The notes under the pieces were generated by a model, which did not search any database, was not told the DNA's origin, and worked only from the letters and a program-made list of their open reading frames with translations. The position numbers and the translations under genes were made by a program. From CAYQJL01 sp964573295 (GTDB taxonomy: Bacteria > Eisenbacteria > RBG-16-71-46 > CAIMUX01 > WJJG01), in contig CAZNJE010000020.1 of NCBI GenBank assembly GCA_964573295.1, positions 1-64,000 on the forward strand: a stretch of 64,000 nucleotides of DNA, read 5' to 3'. This document shows positions 8,108 through 16,686 of this stretch, piece by piece. Position 1 is the stretch's first letter. Each line of letters begins with the position of its first letter.

Positions 8108-8180
8108 TACCGAGCGGCGGCCACGTACTGCCGAGCGGCGGCCACGTACTGCCGAGCGGCGGCCACGTACTGCCGAGCGT
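8098..8180. repeat. 21-bp tandem repeat, about 4 copies
   Basis: The unit CGAGCGGCGGCCACGTACTGC recurs at 8111, 8132 and 8153, with degenerate copies on either side. The first, degenerate copy overlaps the last codons and stop of fbp. No function is evident. Confidence 0.85.
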
Positions 8181-8240
8181 CGGGAGTCGGCGGTGGTGCA
8201 GTAGCATCGCCAAGATGTTCAAAGAGCCCGTACCGCGTTT

Positions 8241-8344
8241 TTTGCCCCGAGGCAAACGTAGCGCGCGGACCTGCCCTCACCGGTTTTGCCCCGGGGCAAA
8301 CGTAGCGCGCGGACTTGACCTCACCGGTTTTGCCCCAGGGCAAA
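8241..8344. repeat. three palindromes TTTGCCCC-RGGGCAAA spaced exactly 44 bp apart
   Basis: Near-perfect 16-bp palindromes occur at 8241-8256 (one mismatch), 8285-8300 (perfect, TTTGCCCCGGGGCAAA) and 8329-8344 (one mismatch). They are embedded in a 44-bp tandem unit. They lie between fbp and the metallopeptidase gene, upstream of a likely promoter at 8388-8396. Regular spacing of palindromes suggests a multi-site operator or an array of short hairpins. The rest of 8108-8542 holds only the 21-bp repeat and no gene. Confidence 0.7.
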
Positions 8345-8387
8345 ACCACGTGATGGATTCTTGTTCGCTCGGATCCCCTCGTGCGTG

Positions 8388-8396
8388 TGGTATACT
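8388..8396 (+). promoter_or_regulatory. extended -10 promoter upstream of the metallopeptidase gene
   Basis: TGG-TATACT matches an extended -10 element (TGn followed by a -10 hexamer) at 8388-8396. There is no well-placed -35, as is usual for this class. It would give a leader of about 140 nt before the ATG at 8543. Confidence 0.4.
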
Positions 8397-8542
8397 TCTG
8401 ACGAACGCCCTCTTCCAGCCTGCGCGGCTTTGGGATCAATCCCTGAAGCCATTTCCTGCCATGGCCTTACGCGGAATCCGTTCGGCGGTCAGATACACGC
8501 CTGGGGCATATCGGCTCGCGAGGAGCACCCCCAAGGAGCACC

Positions 8543-11167
8543 ATGGGACACCGCCAGGGAAAAGAAAAAAGACGCCCGCGGCGGCTCTCACCAACGAGCC
8601 CTCGGCGGGTCGCGGCATCATCCCGCCCTCCGCACTCCCGGTGGCTCTTCGTCCTCTGCCTCGCGACCCTCTCTTGCCTCGCGACCCTCTCTTGCCTCGC
8701 AGCTCTCGCCTGCTTCGTCTCGCCCGCCTGGGCAAGAGGTACCGAAACGGTCCGGCTGATGCCGCCGAACGGGAATGTTCCTGAGTGGGTCATGGACGCC
8801 ACCGGTGACTCGATCATGGATCCCGCCCGTCTCCTGGGCCGATCCAGCCAGCCCGGAACCGGCGCGCAGGGCTCCGACGCACCGGGCTCCTACCCGCAGG
8901 GCTCCGACGCGCCGGGCTCCTACCCGCAGGGCTCCGACGCGCCGGGCTCCTACCCGCAGGGCTCCCAGGCCGGGCTTCTCGAGCGTCTCGAATGGCACAT
9001 CCGCGGTCCGGTCGCATGGCGGGCGACCCCAGCGGGGGCCGTACAGCACCTCACGGCACGGTTAGATGGGATCCCCGTGGTCGGCCTGGAGGTCAAGATC
9101 CACCGCGATCAACAGGGGCATCCTTGCTGGGCAGTGTTGCCGGCGGGCTTGATCGGTGCGGCGGTGCCGGAGAGCGGCTTCGCATTCCACGATCCGCTCT
9201 CCCCTGGCTCGGCTGGCAGCGACGACCGGCCGTGGCCTTGCTCGGCGGCGAACCGCCGCTGGCTGTGGAAGAACGAGTCGCTACAACCAATCCATTGGAT
9301 CGAACGCAACGCGCACACCCCAGAAGGAGAGGTGATCGTGCTGGACGCTCGCAGCGGCGAGGTTCTGGAGCGGCGAAGCGCGGTGCAGCATCTCGCCGGC
9401 GCCACCGGACGCGGTCTGGTGTTCGACCCCAACCCCATCGTGGCCTCGGGCGGCCTGCCGCTGGATGCCGACGACGACATCGATCCCTTCCGAGACTGGG
9501 TGACCCTGCGGGGGCTCGATGGAAGCGGACTCCTGCGCGGACGCTGGGTCGATGTCGAGAGCCCGGCCGGTCGGGCCTTCGCGGTCGATCATGAGCACAT
9601 CTACTCGGCGCGCAATCTCCACTTCGAAGAGGTGATGGCCTACTACCACATCACCACAGCGCTCGATTGGATCGAAACCCTGGGTTTCGCACATCCTCTC
9701 CCGGCAGCGCAGCGGGTGATCGTGCACGCCACCGGTTTGGATGCATCCTGGTACGCGATCGCCACGCGTACGATTCATCTCGGGGACGGCGGGCAGGAAG
9801 ACGGAGAGGATGCCGACATCATCTTGCACGAACTCGGTCACGCGGTCTTCCACGCCCAGGTGGGCGACTGGGGGGGTGGCGACAGCAACGCTCTCTCAGA
9901 GGGGTGGGCCGACTACCTGGCCGCCAGCCGGACCGACGGATCGCGCATTGGTGACTGGGACGGCGCCGGTCGCCCGGATGGGTGCCTGCGCGACATCGCT
10001 CCCCGGCGAAGATACCCATTCGATTGCACGGGCGATCTCTACGAAGACGGCCTGGTCTACAGCAGTCTGCTCTGGCACCTGCGCGAGACGCTCGGCGCGC
10101 CGCTCGCCGACCAGTTGGCCATGCAATCGCTTCTCATGCTCGCCCCATCGGCCACATTGCCCGATGCGGCCGCGGCCTTGGCCTACGCCTCGAGAATGCT
10201 GGCCGGCGCGCTGGGCAACGATGGGGTAATTCCCATTGTCGAGGAGGCTCTGGTCAAGTGGGGATTCGCGCCGCGGCGGGTCGAGCTGTCCCTGAATCCC
10301 CGCGACCAGCACCCCGATGCCTGGCTCGCGCTCGATTTCACCTTCGTCCCTCCGGGAAGCACCGTACCGCTTCTCTGTGACTCGTTACGAATCCGAGCGG
10401 ACGGAGCGATTGAGTTCGCCGGTGCGACTCAGAACGGCACGGCCTCCACCCATCCGGTGGTCGCCCCCGTCCGTGCGCTCCCGGAACAGGCCGCCCAACC
10501 CATCCATGACCACATCGTGGTCTCTCAGGAAGCCTCCTTGTGGGACTGTCGCGTGGACCTGCGTTTCATCGCCGACCACACCACGGTGAGACATGCGCAG
10601 CTGACCCTGGCCGCCGATGGCACACTGGAGGTGGCCTGGTTCGGCGAAGGCGATCTGCGGGCCTTTCCGGCACTGTCCGGCTACTACCCGAGTGGCACGA
10701 CCACCGGGGCGGTCCGGTTTGATCCCCGCGAGGAAAACGAACTCGTGCTCGGGGCTGGTAGCGGCGTCCACTTCACCCCCGTGGGGCAGAGTGCGCACAC
10801 ACTGGCCGGCGCACGCATTCGTTGTCAGCCCGCCGGTCGGGACGGCTACCGGCTCTCGGTGAGCTCACCTCCCCTGCCCACCATGGATACCCCCGAACCT
10901 CAACTCAGCGTATTCCCGACACCGGCCGGACGCGATGGGCGGGTACGATTCCGCATCGCGACAGAGGGGCGCTATGAACTCCAGTTGCTCTCGCCCTCCG
11001 GGCGTGTGGTGGCTCGCGAGGATTTGGGCCGACTCGAACCCGGGCTGCACCCGGCGGCGCTGACCTCCCTGACTTCGACGAGTGCGGACTTGACCAGTGG
11101 GGTCTTCTACCTTCGGCTCACCGGCAGCGGCGAACCAGTCGTGACCCGGGTCTTGATCTGCAAGTAG
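8543..11167 (+). CDS. secreted gluzincin metallopeptidase (M36/M4-like) with C-terminal sorting domain
   Basis: An 874-residue exported zinc peptidase. After a basic N-terminus, a hydrophobic signal segment (about 34-62) contains an internal duplication of CLATLS. A Gly/Ser/Pro-rich linker holds three copies of SDAPGSYPQG encoded by an exact 30-bp repeat (8871-8960). The catalytic domain has HELGHAVFH (zinc ligands His429 and His433, base Glu430) and EGWADYLA (third ligand Glu453, 20 residues on), the gluzincin arrangement seen in M36 fungalysins and M4 enzymes. A beta-rich region follows, and the last 85 or so residues resemble the FlgD/T9SS-type tail (YELQLLSPSGRVV, then GVFYLRL). Start ATG at 8543 follows AAGGAG. 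Probably an extracellular or cell-surface protease. Confidence 0.85.
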   Translation: MGHRQGKEKRRPRRLSPTSPRRVAASSRPPHSRWLFVLCLATLSCLATLSCLAALACFVSPAWARGTETVRLMPPNGNVPEWVMDATGDSIMDPARLLGRSSQPGTGAQGSDAPGSYPQGSDAPGSYPQGSDAPGSYPQGSQAGLLERLEWHIRGPVAWRATPAGAVQHLTARLDGIPVVGLEVKIHRDQQGHPCWAVLPAGLIGAAVPESGFAFHDPLSPGSAGSDDRPWPCSAANRRWLWKNESLQPIHWIERNAHTPEGEVIVLDARSGEVLERRSAVQHLAGATGRGLVFDPNPIVASGGLPLDADDDIDPFRDWVTLRGLDGSGLLRGRWVDVESPAGRAFAVDHEHIYSARNLHFEEVMAYYHITTALDWIETLGFAHPLPAAQRVIVHATGLDASWYAIATRTIHLGDGGQEDGEDADIILHELGHAVFHAQVGDWGGGDSNALSEGWADYLAASRTDGSRIGDWDGAGRPDGCLRDIAPRRRYPFDCTGDLYEDGLVYSSLLWHLRETLGAPLADQLAMQSLLMLAPSATLPDAAAALAYASRMLAGALGNDGVIPIVEEALVKWGFAPRRVELSLNPRDQHPDAWLALDFTFVPPGSTVPLLCDSLRIRADGAIEFAGATQNGTASTHPVVAPVRALPEQAAQPIHDHIVVSQEASLWDCRVDLRFIADHTTVRHAQLTLAADGTLEVAWFGEGDLRAFPALSGYYPSGTTTGAVRFDPREENELVLGAGSGVHFTPVGQSAHTLAGARIRCQPAGRDGYRLSVSSPPLPTMDTPEPQLSVFPTPAGRDGRVRFRIATEGRYELQLLSPSGRVVAREDLGRLEPGLHPAALTSLTSTSADLTSGVFYLRLTGSGEPVVTRVLICK

Positions 11168-11467
11168 CCAAGCCACCGTTCCCCAGGACGGACGCGTCCA
11201 ACTGCAACGCTCGTAAGCGGGAAGACGGCAAGACGACACGAAGCAGGCGACGAGACTGTGTACGGGACATGACAGAAGCAACGAGGCTGCGCGCCTCACA
11301 CAGTAAGCAACGAGGCTGCATGCGCCGCCAGGATACCGAACGGATTCTTTTATGTCTTTCGCCGGGGCGCCGCGTGTGAGATTCTGATCGTGGAGGCCCA
11401 CTCAACACGATTCCTGATGGTAGTGCTCGTCGACGTCCGGTAAGCGGCCTCAAACGGATGGAATGTG
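11168..11467. other. intergenic region, short direct repeats only
   Basis: No reading frame of merit. The element AGCAACGAGGCTGC occurs twice (around 11277 and 11307). I see no clear promoter for spoVG. Confidence 0.5.
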
Positions 11468-11740
11468 ATGGAAATCACGCATGTCAAAGTGACGCTGGTG
11501 GACGATCCCTCACTCAAAGCCATCGCCACGCTGACACTCGACGGCTGCTTCGTCATCAAGGGAATCAAACTGGTCCAGGGCGATCGGGGTGTGTTTGTCG
11601 CCATGCCGAGCCAGAAGCTGCCCGACGGGAGCTACCGGGACGTCGCCTACCCTTCCACCCCCGAGATGGCCCGCGCCGTTCGCTCGCTCGTGCTCGAAGA
11701 GTTCGAGCGCCGCTTGCGGGCGCGGCAGGCGGTTCGATAG
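11468..11740 (+). CDS. spoVG: SpoVG-family nucleic-acid-binding regulator
   Basis: A 90-residue cytoplasmic protein matching SpoVG along its whole core: MEITHVKVTLVDD, KAIATLTLD, FVIKGIKL, GVFVAMPSQKLPDGSYRDVAYP. SpoVG binds DNA and RNA and affects septation, virulence or metabolism in Firmicutes and spirochetes; its role in didermic phyla is largely unknown. I chose the ATG at 11468 over a GTG one codon upstream because it gives the canonical N-terminus. It converges on the cupin gene, with a 13-bp minisatellite between the two. Confidence 0.93.
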   Translation: MEITHVKVTLVDDPSLKAIATLTLDGCFVIKGIKLVQGDRGVFVAMPSQKLPDGSYRDVAYPSTPEMARAVRSLVLEEFERRLRARQAVR

Positions 11741-11840
11741 CGGACAGGTCCTTCTCCGAGACCTTCTCCGAGACCACCTCGAGGCCGGCGCGACCACGAA
11801 GCCCTACTGCCTCACGCCGAATCCGTGGCACACGATGCGG

Positions 11841-11905
11841 TGTCCGATCGCCCTGTCCGATCGCCCTGTCCGATCGCCCTGTCCGATCGCCCTGTCCGAT
11901 CGCCC
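11841..11905. repeat. 13-bp tandem repeat, five exact copies
   Basis: The unit TGTCCGATCGCCC is repeated without interruption from 11841 to 11905, ending 6 bp before the stop codon of the cupin gene. The unit length is not a multiple of three and it lies outside any gene. A 12-bp duplication (CCTTCTCCGAGA) precedes it near 11751-11774. Confidence 0.95.
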
Positions 11906-11910
11906 CGGTG

Positions 11911-12291
11911 TCAGATCGCCTCACGTACTCGTTCGAGGCCGTTGCCCCCCGCTTGTGGATTGTGGAAGATGTTCAAGGCCCGGGCCGAGCCACCACCGGC
12001 GACCCGGCTTGCGTGGGGGACCTTCGGAAATATCGATACCATCTGCCCGGGTCCGAGCTCCAAGGACTCTCCCTCGACCGTGATCTCGAGCCGGCCGTCC
12101 TCGACGATGGTAATCTGTTCCTGATCATGCGCGTGCTCGGCGAAGTCGGAGTCCTCGTCGTAGACGCACCGAGCCACGAGCAGGTGCTGGGTGGCGATCA
12201 CCTCGTGTTCGAGGACCTCCTGAGCATTCTCGGCACGTAGGCTTCGCCAGCTGCCCAGCGTGTATTTTCCGGGTACGGTTCGATTGCGCAC
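11911..12291 (-). CDS. small cupin-domain protein
   Basis: A 126-residue single-domain cupin 2 protein. The barrel motifs are recognisable: HAHDQEQITIVEDGRLE (motif 1, metal-binding His and Glu positions) and PGQMVSIFPKVPHASR (motif 2 with its His). Proteins like this are metal-dependent isomerases, dioxygenases or sugar/small-molecule binders; the sequence does not tell which. I start it at the GTG at 12291, which has AAGGAG seven bases upstream; upstream extension to 12411 looks non-coding. It is transcribed away from the MFS gene across a repeat-filled 370-bp region, so the two may share regulation. Confidence 0.8.
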   Translation of the reverse strand: MRNRTVPGKYTLGSWRSLRAENAQEVLEHEVIATQHLLVARCVYDEDSDFAEHAHDQEQITIVEDGRLEITVEGESLELGPGQMVSIFPKVPHASRVAGGGSARALNIFHNPQAGGNGLERVREAI

Positions 12292-12506
12292 TCTCTTCTC
12301 CTTCTTCCCTTCCAGGCCGGCTGCGCGTGCCGCGGGCACGCTGCACTCATCTGATCGGCCGGCCGGAGCAATATCTGGATCTTCAACCGCCTTGACAGGC
12401 AACGAAGACACCGTTCACTCTCACTCATCTCGCCCGGAGGATGAGCCGGCGCACCGCAGCCGCCCGCTGGCCATCGGCTGCCGTTCCACCAACCGTCCGC
12501 AAGCAA

Positions 12507-12612
12507 CGCGTGAGGGTGCCGCGCGCGAGCAACGCATGCGGGTGCCGCGTGAGGGTGCCGCGCGCGAGCAAGGCATGCGGGTGCCGCGCGCGAGCAAGGC
12601 GCGCGAGCCGCG
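12507..12612. repeat. GC-rich tandem repeats upstream of the MFS gene
   Basis: Overlapping copies of GTGCCGCGCGCGAGCAAGGC and GCATGCGGGTGCCGC alternate through about 105 bp. They fill the middle of the divergent cupin/MFS intergenic region (12292-12662), which otherwise contains no gene. There are no spacers of the CRISPR type. Confidence 0.8.
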
Positions 12613-12662
12613 CATACGACAGGGCATGGCCGAACGCCATCGGGCGTTCGTGGAGGACACCC

Positions 12663-14081
12663 GTGCAGCAGCACCGATCTCGTATGGCGCAACTGGCCAC
12701 GACCATCGTGCCCGATGACCTGACGGCGAGGGAGCGTTCGCTGCTCGGGATCCACCTGGCCTCGGCGTTTCTGACCGGGATTTCCATGGGGGTCTTGTTC
12801 CTGGCCGACACGATCGTGGCCAAGACGCTTGGTGGCTCGAACTTCTCGGTCACCCTCATCAATCTCCTGATGGGAGCCGGATTCCTCTCCACCCTCTTCA
12901 CCAGCGGCATGATGCGCAACCGTCGCAAGGGTCCGTTCCTCATCGGCGCAGCCCTGGTGGGACGGATCGCGCTGGGCTTGACGGGCCTCTGGGTCCACAC
13001 GGCCTGGTACATCACCATGGTCGGTCTGGCCTGGTTCGGGCAAGCCCTGATCGTCACCGGCCAGGTCTCGATCATCCAGAAGGCCTATGGGGTGGAGCGG
13101 CGGGATCAACTCTTCGGGCTCTCATTGTCGGTGAACATGCTCGCCCGGCTCCTCGCCACCGTGGGCGCCGGCTGGGTGATGGACTGGAACGAATCCACCT
13201 ATCGAATCGTCTATGCGGTGGCGGGTCTGGCAGGCCTGGTAGGAGCCGTCCTGCTCGACCGGATGGAGCGACGGTCGCTGGAAGGAACCAGCCCCGGCTC
13301 GGAGTCCATCTACCGGCCGCTGGGAGAGGCGGGCTGGACCGCCGGATGGCGCGGCGCCCGCGAGTCGGCCCAACACCTGTGGCGCATCCTGCGCGAAGAT
13401 GCGGATTTCCGACGTTTTGAGCGCAATTTCTTCATCTACGGCATCGCCTTCCTGGCGCTGATGCCGATCGTACCGATCTTTCTGGTCCACGACCTCGAGC
13501 TCGACTACGCTCGGATCGGCCTGGCCCGAGGACTGATGGCGCAGTCGGGCATGATCCTCTTTGGACCGCTCTCGGGCCGGGTGATGCGCCGGAGTGGACC
13601 GATGCGTTTCAGCAGCCGGGTCTTCACCCTTCTCTCGCTCTATCCGCTTCTGCTGCTGCTCTCGGCCTACTTCCCGGGTTCGTTCCAGATCAGCCTCGTC
13701 TACGCGGGCTTCCTGGCATTCGGCATCGCCATGGCCGGCGTCAACGTGGCCTGGAACCTGAGCAGCATTCACTTCGCGGGCGAGGCTGATCCAAGTTCCT
13801 ACCAGGCGGTGCACTCCGTGCTCGTGGGCGCGCGAGGCGTGGTCGCTCCCCTCTTGGGCTACGCGATCGTGCAGACGGCCTCTACCCGCGCCGGATTCGC
13901 CCTGACGGCCGCCCTCTTTCTGACCGCGGCCTATCTCATGGCGCGGATGGCGCGAGAACGAACCCCTGGTCAAGCCCGCGTGCCTGGCCCCCACCGTGCC
14001 GGGAGACGGGCCAGGCACGCGGGAGGAGGCGGGCAAGGCGCGCGGGGGAAGGCGGGCGCCCCGGCGGATCCACGCCAATGA
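12663..14081 (+). CDS. major facilitator superfamily transporter
   Basis: A 472-residue polytopic protein with about 12 hydrophobic segments in two halves separated by a charged central loop (roughly residues 195-235). The loop after the second helix reads SGMMRNRRKGP, matching the basic MFS loop 2-3 pattern. The substrate cannot be inferred. The start is probably the GTG at 12663, which has GGAGG six bases upstream; an ATG at 12684 has none. The C-terminal 45 residues are Gly/Ala/Arg-rich and low-complexity. The stop codon overlaps the -35 region of the kbl promoter. Confidence 0.82.
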   Translation: MQQHRSRMAQLATTIVPDDLTARERSLLGIHLASAFLTGISMGVLFLADTIVAKTLGGSNFSVTLINLLMGAGFLSTLFTSGMMRNRRKGPFLIGAALVGRIALGLTGLWVHTAWYITMVGLAWFGQALIVTGQVSIIQKAYGVERRDQLFGLSLSVNMLARLLATVGAGWVMDWNESTYRIVYAVAGLAGLVGAVLLDRMERRSLEGTSPGSESIYRPLGEAGWTAGWRGARESAQHLWRILREDADFRRFERNFFIYGIAFLALMPIVPIFLVHDLELDYARIGLARGLMAQSGMILFGPLSGRVMRRSGPMRFSSRVFTLLSLYPLLLLLSAYFPGSFQISLVYAGFLAFGIAMAGVNVAWNLSSIHFAGEADPSSYQAVHSVLVGARGVVAPLLGYAIVQTASTRAGFALTAALFLTAAYLMARMARERTPGQARVPGPHRAGRRARHAGGGGQGARGKAGAPADPRQ

Positions 14082-14111
14082 TTGACGACGGCGAGGGCGC
14101 CTCCGTATACT
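14082..14111 (+). promoter_or_regulatory. sigma-70-type promoter for kbl-tdh
   Basis: TTGACG (14082-14087), an 18-bp spacer, and TATACT (14106-14111) form a good housekeeping promoter. It would start transcription near 14118, leaving a leader of about 110 nt before kbl. Confidence 0.65.
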
Positions 14112-14230
14112 GCCTCTTCTGTGCGCCGAAGAGCAGTGTAACGCGATCGGCGCATCCCGAGGAGGCAAGATGCGCCCCACGCCGGCAAGCCTGGCCGTCT
14201 GGGGGCAGCCATCAAAGGAGGCGAAGGGCA

Positions 14231-15430
14231 ATGTACGGAAAGATCAAGACCGACCTGCAGAAGGAACTTCAAGCCGTCCGTGAGGCCGGGCTCTACAAGG
14301 AAGAGCGCGTCATCACGACGCCGCAGGGGCCCGAGATCAAGGTCACGACGGGTCAGACGGTTCTCAACTTCTGCGCGAACAACTACCTGGGCCTCTCCTC
14401 CCACCCCAGGGTCATCGAGGCCGCCCACACGTGTCTCGATGAGTGGGGGTACGGGATGTCGTCGGTGCGCTTCATCTGTGGTACACAGGAGATCCACAAG
14501 GAACTCGAGCGCAAGACTTCAGAATTCCTGGGCAAGGAAGATACCATCCTCTTCGCCGCCTGCTTCGACGCCAACGGCGGCGTCTTCGAGCCGTTCCTGG
14601 ACAAGGATTGCGCGATCATCACCGACTCACTCAATCACGCCTCGGTAATCGACGGAATCCGCCTGTGCAAGGCGCAGCGCCACATCCTGGACCACATGAA
14701 CATGGAGGACCTGGAGGCGAAGCTGAAGGCAACCCAGGACGCCAAGTACCGGATGATCGCCACCGACGGCGTTTTCTCCATGGACGGCGACATCGCCCCC
14801 TTGAAAGGCATCTGCGATCTGGCCGAGAAGTACGACGCCCTCGTCATGGTCGACGACTCGCACGCCAGCGGCTTCATGGGCAAGACCGGCCGCGGTACGC
14901 ACGAGTACCATGACGTCATGGATCGCGTCGACCTGATCACGACCACCTTCGGCAAGGCATTGGGAGGCGCCTCCGGTGGCTGCGTCTCGGGACCGAAGGA
15001 GATGATCGAGTGGCTGCGCCAGAAGTCGCGCCCCTACCTGTTCTCCAACACGCTGGCTCCGACGGTCGTTGCCGGCACCATCGCCGTGATGGACATGGTG
15101 ACCGAAACCACCGAGTTGCGCGATAAGCTCGAGCGGAACCAGAAGAAGTTCCGCACGATGATGACCGAGGCCGGCTTCGACATCCGTTCCGGCGATCACC
15201 CGATCGTACCGATCATGTTCGGCAAGTTCGACAATGACGCCGTGCTGGCCAATACGTTTGCCAGCAGACTGCTCGATGAGGGCATTTACGTGATCGGCTT
15301 CTCCTTCCCCGTCGTGCCGCGCGGCCAGGCACGCATTCGCGTGCAGCTCTCCGCGGCGCACGAGGACGAACACATCGACCGGGCGGTCGCGGCGTTCACG
15401 AAGATCGGCAAGGAGCTGAAGGTCATCTAG
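14231..15430 (+). CDS. kbl: glycine C-acetyltransferase (2-amino-3-ketobutyrate CoA ligase)
   Basis: PLP enzyme that cleaves 2-amino-3-oxobutyrate with CoA to glycine and acetyl-CoA, the second step of threonine catabolism. The 399-residue product aligns along its full length with Kbl: NFCANNYLGLSSHP, FAACFDANGG, the substrate-site DSLNHASVIDGIRL, DDSHASGFMG with the PLP-ring Asp and His, and TTFGKALGGASGG with the Schiff-base Lys. Start ATG at 14231 follows AAAGGAGG. It is followed by tdh in the same direction, so the two encode the complete threonine-to-glycine route. Confidence 0.95.
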   Translation: MYGKIKTDLQKELQAVREAGLYKEERVITTPQGPEIKVTTGQTVLNFCANNYLGLSSHPRVIEAAHTCLDEWGYGMSSVRFICGTQEIHKELERKTSEFLGKEDTILFAACFDANGGVFEPFLDKDCAIITDSLNHASVIDGIRLCKAQRHILDHMNMEDLEAKLKATQDAKYRMIATDGVFSMDGDIAPLKGICDLAEKYDALVMVDDSHASGFMGKTGRGTHEYHDVMDRVDLITTTFGKALGGASGGCVSGPKEMIEWLRQKSRPYLFSNTLAPTVVAGTIAVMDMVTETTELRDKLERNQKKFRTMMTEAGFDIRSGDHPIVPIMFGKFDNDAVLANTFASRLLDEGIYVIGFSFPVVPRGQARIRVQLSAAHEDEHIDRAVAAFTKIGKELKVI

Positions 15431-15447
15431 GGCATGAAGCACATGGC

Positions 15448-15480
15448 GGCGGCTGGGGCCGGAAAGGCCCCTCAGCCGCC
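15448..15480 (+). terminator. strong hairpin between kbl and tdh
   Basis: GGCGGCT (15448-15454) pairs with AGCCGCC (15474-15480), and GGGGCC pairs with GGCCCC inside, leaving a small loop and a two-base bulge. It is followed by a weak pyrimidine tract (GTCTTCCTGTTC). It may be a partial terminator or mRNA-stabilising structure that sets the Kbl:Tdh ratio. Confidence 0.5.
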
Positions 15481-15558
15481 GTCTTCCTGTTCGCGGTCTC
15501 GAGTCGGTCGTCTCGGGCGAGTTGGTTTCGGTTGATCCAGGTCAGAAAGGCGGGCGCC

Positions 15559-16542
15559 ATGGCGAAGAAAGAGATCAAGAAAATCATGGTCACCGGATCG
15601 GTGGGCCAGATTGGATCGGAGCTCACCCTCGAGTTGCGCAAGCTCTACGGCGCGGAGAACGTCGTGGCCTGCGGACGAAAGACCAAGCCGAAGAAGGAGC
15701 TCGCCGAATCGGGGCCCTTCGAATGGGCCGACGTGACCGAGCCCGAAAAGATGCTCGAGGTCATCAAGAAGTACGACATCGACACGATCATCAACATGGC
15801 CGCCATCCTCTCGGCCACCGGCGAGAAGAACCCGCAGCTGGCGTGGCACGTCAATGTCACCGGTCTCATCAACACCCTGGAGATGGCCCGCGAACTGGAG
15901 CTGACCCAGGTGCTCTGCCCCAGCTCCATCGCCGTCTTCGGCCCCGGCTGTCCGCTCGAGAACACGCCGCAGGAGACGGTGCTGCGGCCGACCACGATGT
16001 ACGGCGTGACCAAGGTCACCGGTGAGCTGTTGTGCGATTACTACGTGCGCCGTTTCGGCGTCGACGCCCGCGGACTTCGCTACCCAGGCATCATATCGGC
16101 CGAGACCCTGCCGGGCGGTGGCACGACCGACTACGCCGTCGAGATCTACTACAAGGCGATCGAGGAGAAGAAGTACACCTGCTTCGTCAAGGAAGACACC
16201 CGCCTACCCATGATGTACATGCCCGATTGCATCAAGGCGACGATCGATCTGATGCAGGCCGACTTCGACCAACTGGAGCATCACGGCGACTTCAACGTCG
16301 GCTCGATGAGTTTCTCGGCCGGCGAGCTGGCAGCACAGATCAAGAAGCACATTCCCGAGTTCGAGGTCACCTACGAGCCCGATTTCCGCCAGGACATCGC
16401 CGACAGCTGGCCGGGCTCGGTGGACGACTCGGCCGCTCGGAAGGAATGGGGCTGGAACCCGAGCTACGACCTGGCCTCGATGACCAAGGACATGCTCGAG
16501 AAGCTGGGCAAGCGGCACGACGAGGGCCGGCTGTACGGGTAA
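15559..16542 (+). CDS. tdh: SDR-type L-threonine 3-dehydrogenase
   Basis: NAD-dependent oxidation of threonine to 2-amino-3-oxobutyrate. It is not the zinc (MDR) enzyme of E. coli but the short-chain/epimerase-type enzyme found in Bacteroidota, archaea and animals. The 327-residue protein has the nucleotide-binding VTGSVGQIGSEL, catalytic Tyr-x-x-x-Lys in MYGVTKVTGE, a Ser in CPSSIAVFG, and RYPGIIS. The ATG at 15559 is preceded by GAAAGG. It works directly with Kbl encoded just upstream; the 128-bp gap contains a hairpin. Confidence 0.93.
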   Translation: MAKKEIKKIMVTGSVGQIGSELTLELRKLYGAENVVACGRKTKPKKELAESGPFEWADVTEPEKMLEVIKKYDIDTIINMAAILSATGEKNPQLAWHVNVTGLINTLEMARELELTQVLCPSSIAVFGPGCPLENTPQETVLRPTTMYGVTKVTGELLCDYYVRRFGVDARGLRYPGIISAETLPGGGTTDYAVEIYYKAIEEKKYTCFVKEDTRLPMMYMPDCIKATIDLMQADFDQLEHHGDFNVGSMSFSAGELAAQIKKHIPEFEVTYEPDFRQDIADSWPGSVDDSAARKEWGWNPSYDLASMTKDMLEKLGKRHDEGRLYG

Positions 16543-16629
16543 GGCCGCGGCTGGACCCCGGTGCGCGACCCGGCCTCCGCCGGCTTCCGCCGGCCACTGC
16601 CTATCCTCCGCCGGGCCGCCAATCCCATG

Positions 16630-16667
16630 AGCCCGCCTTCCCGCCCACACGCGGGAGGCGGGCTTTC
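16630..16667. terminator. bidirectional hairpin terminator between tdh and the POT gene
   Basis: AGCCCGCCTTCCCGC pairs with GCGGGAGGCGGGCT across a CACAC-containing loop, followed by TTTCGTT. It lies between two convergent genes and could serve both strands. Confidence 0.7.
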
Positions 16668-16686
16668 GTTCAGGCCGGCGTGGCGG

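Noticed and set aside
8241..8344. Possible short CRISPR array (repeats at 44-bp intervals)
   Set aside because: The sequence between the palindromes is itself repeated, so there are no spacers.
12507..12612. Possible CRISPR-like array upstream of the MFS gene
   Set aside because: Repeat copies abut or overlap, there are no unique spacers of regular length, and no cas operon is nearby; the Cas4-like nuclease at 24283 stands without other cas genes.
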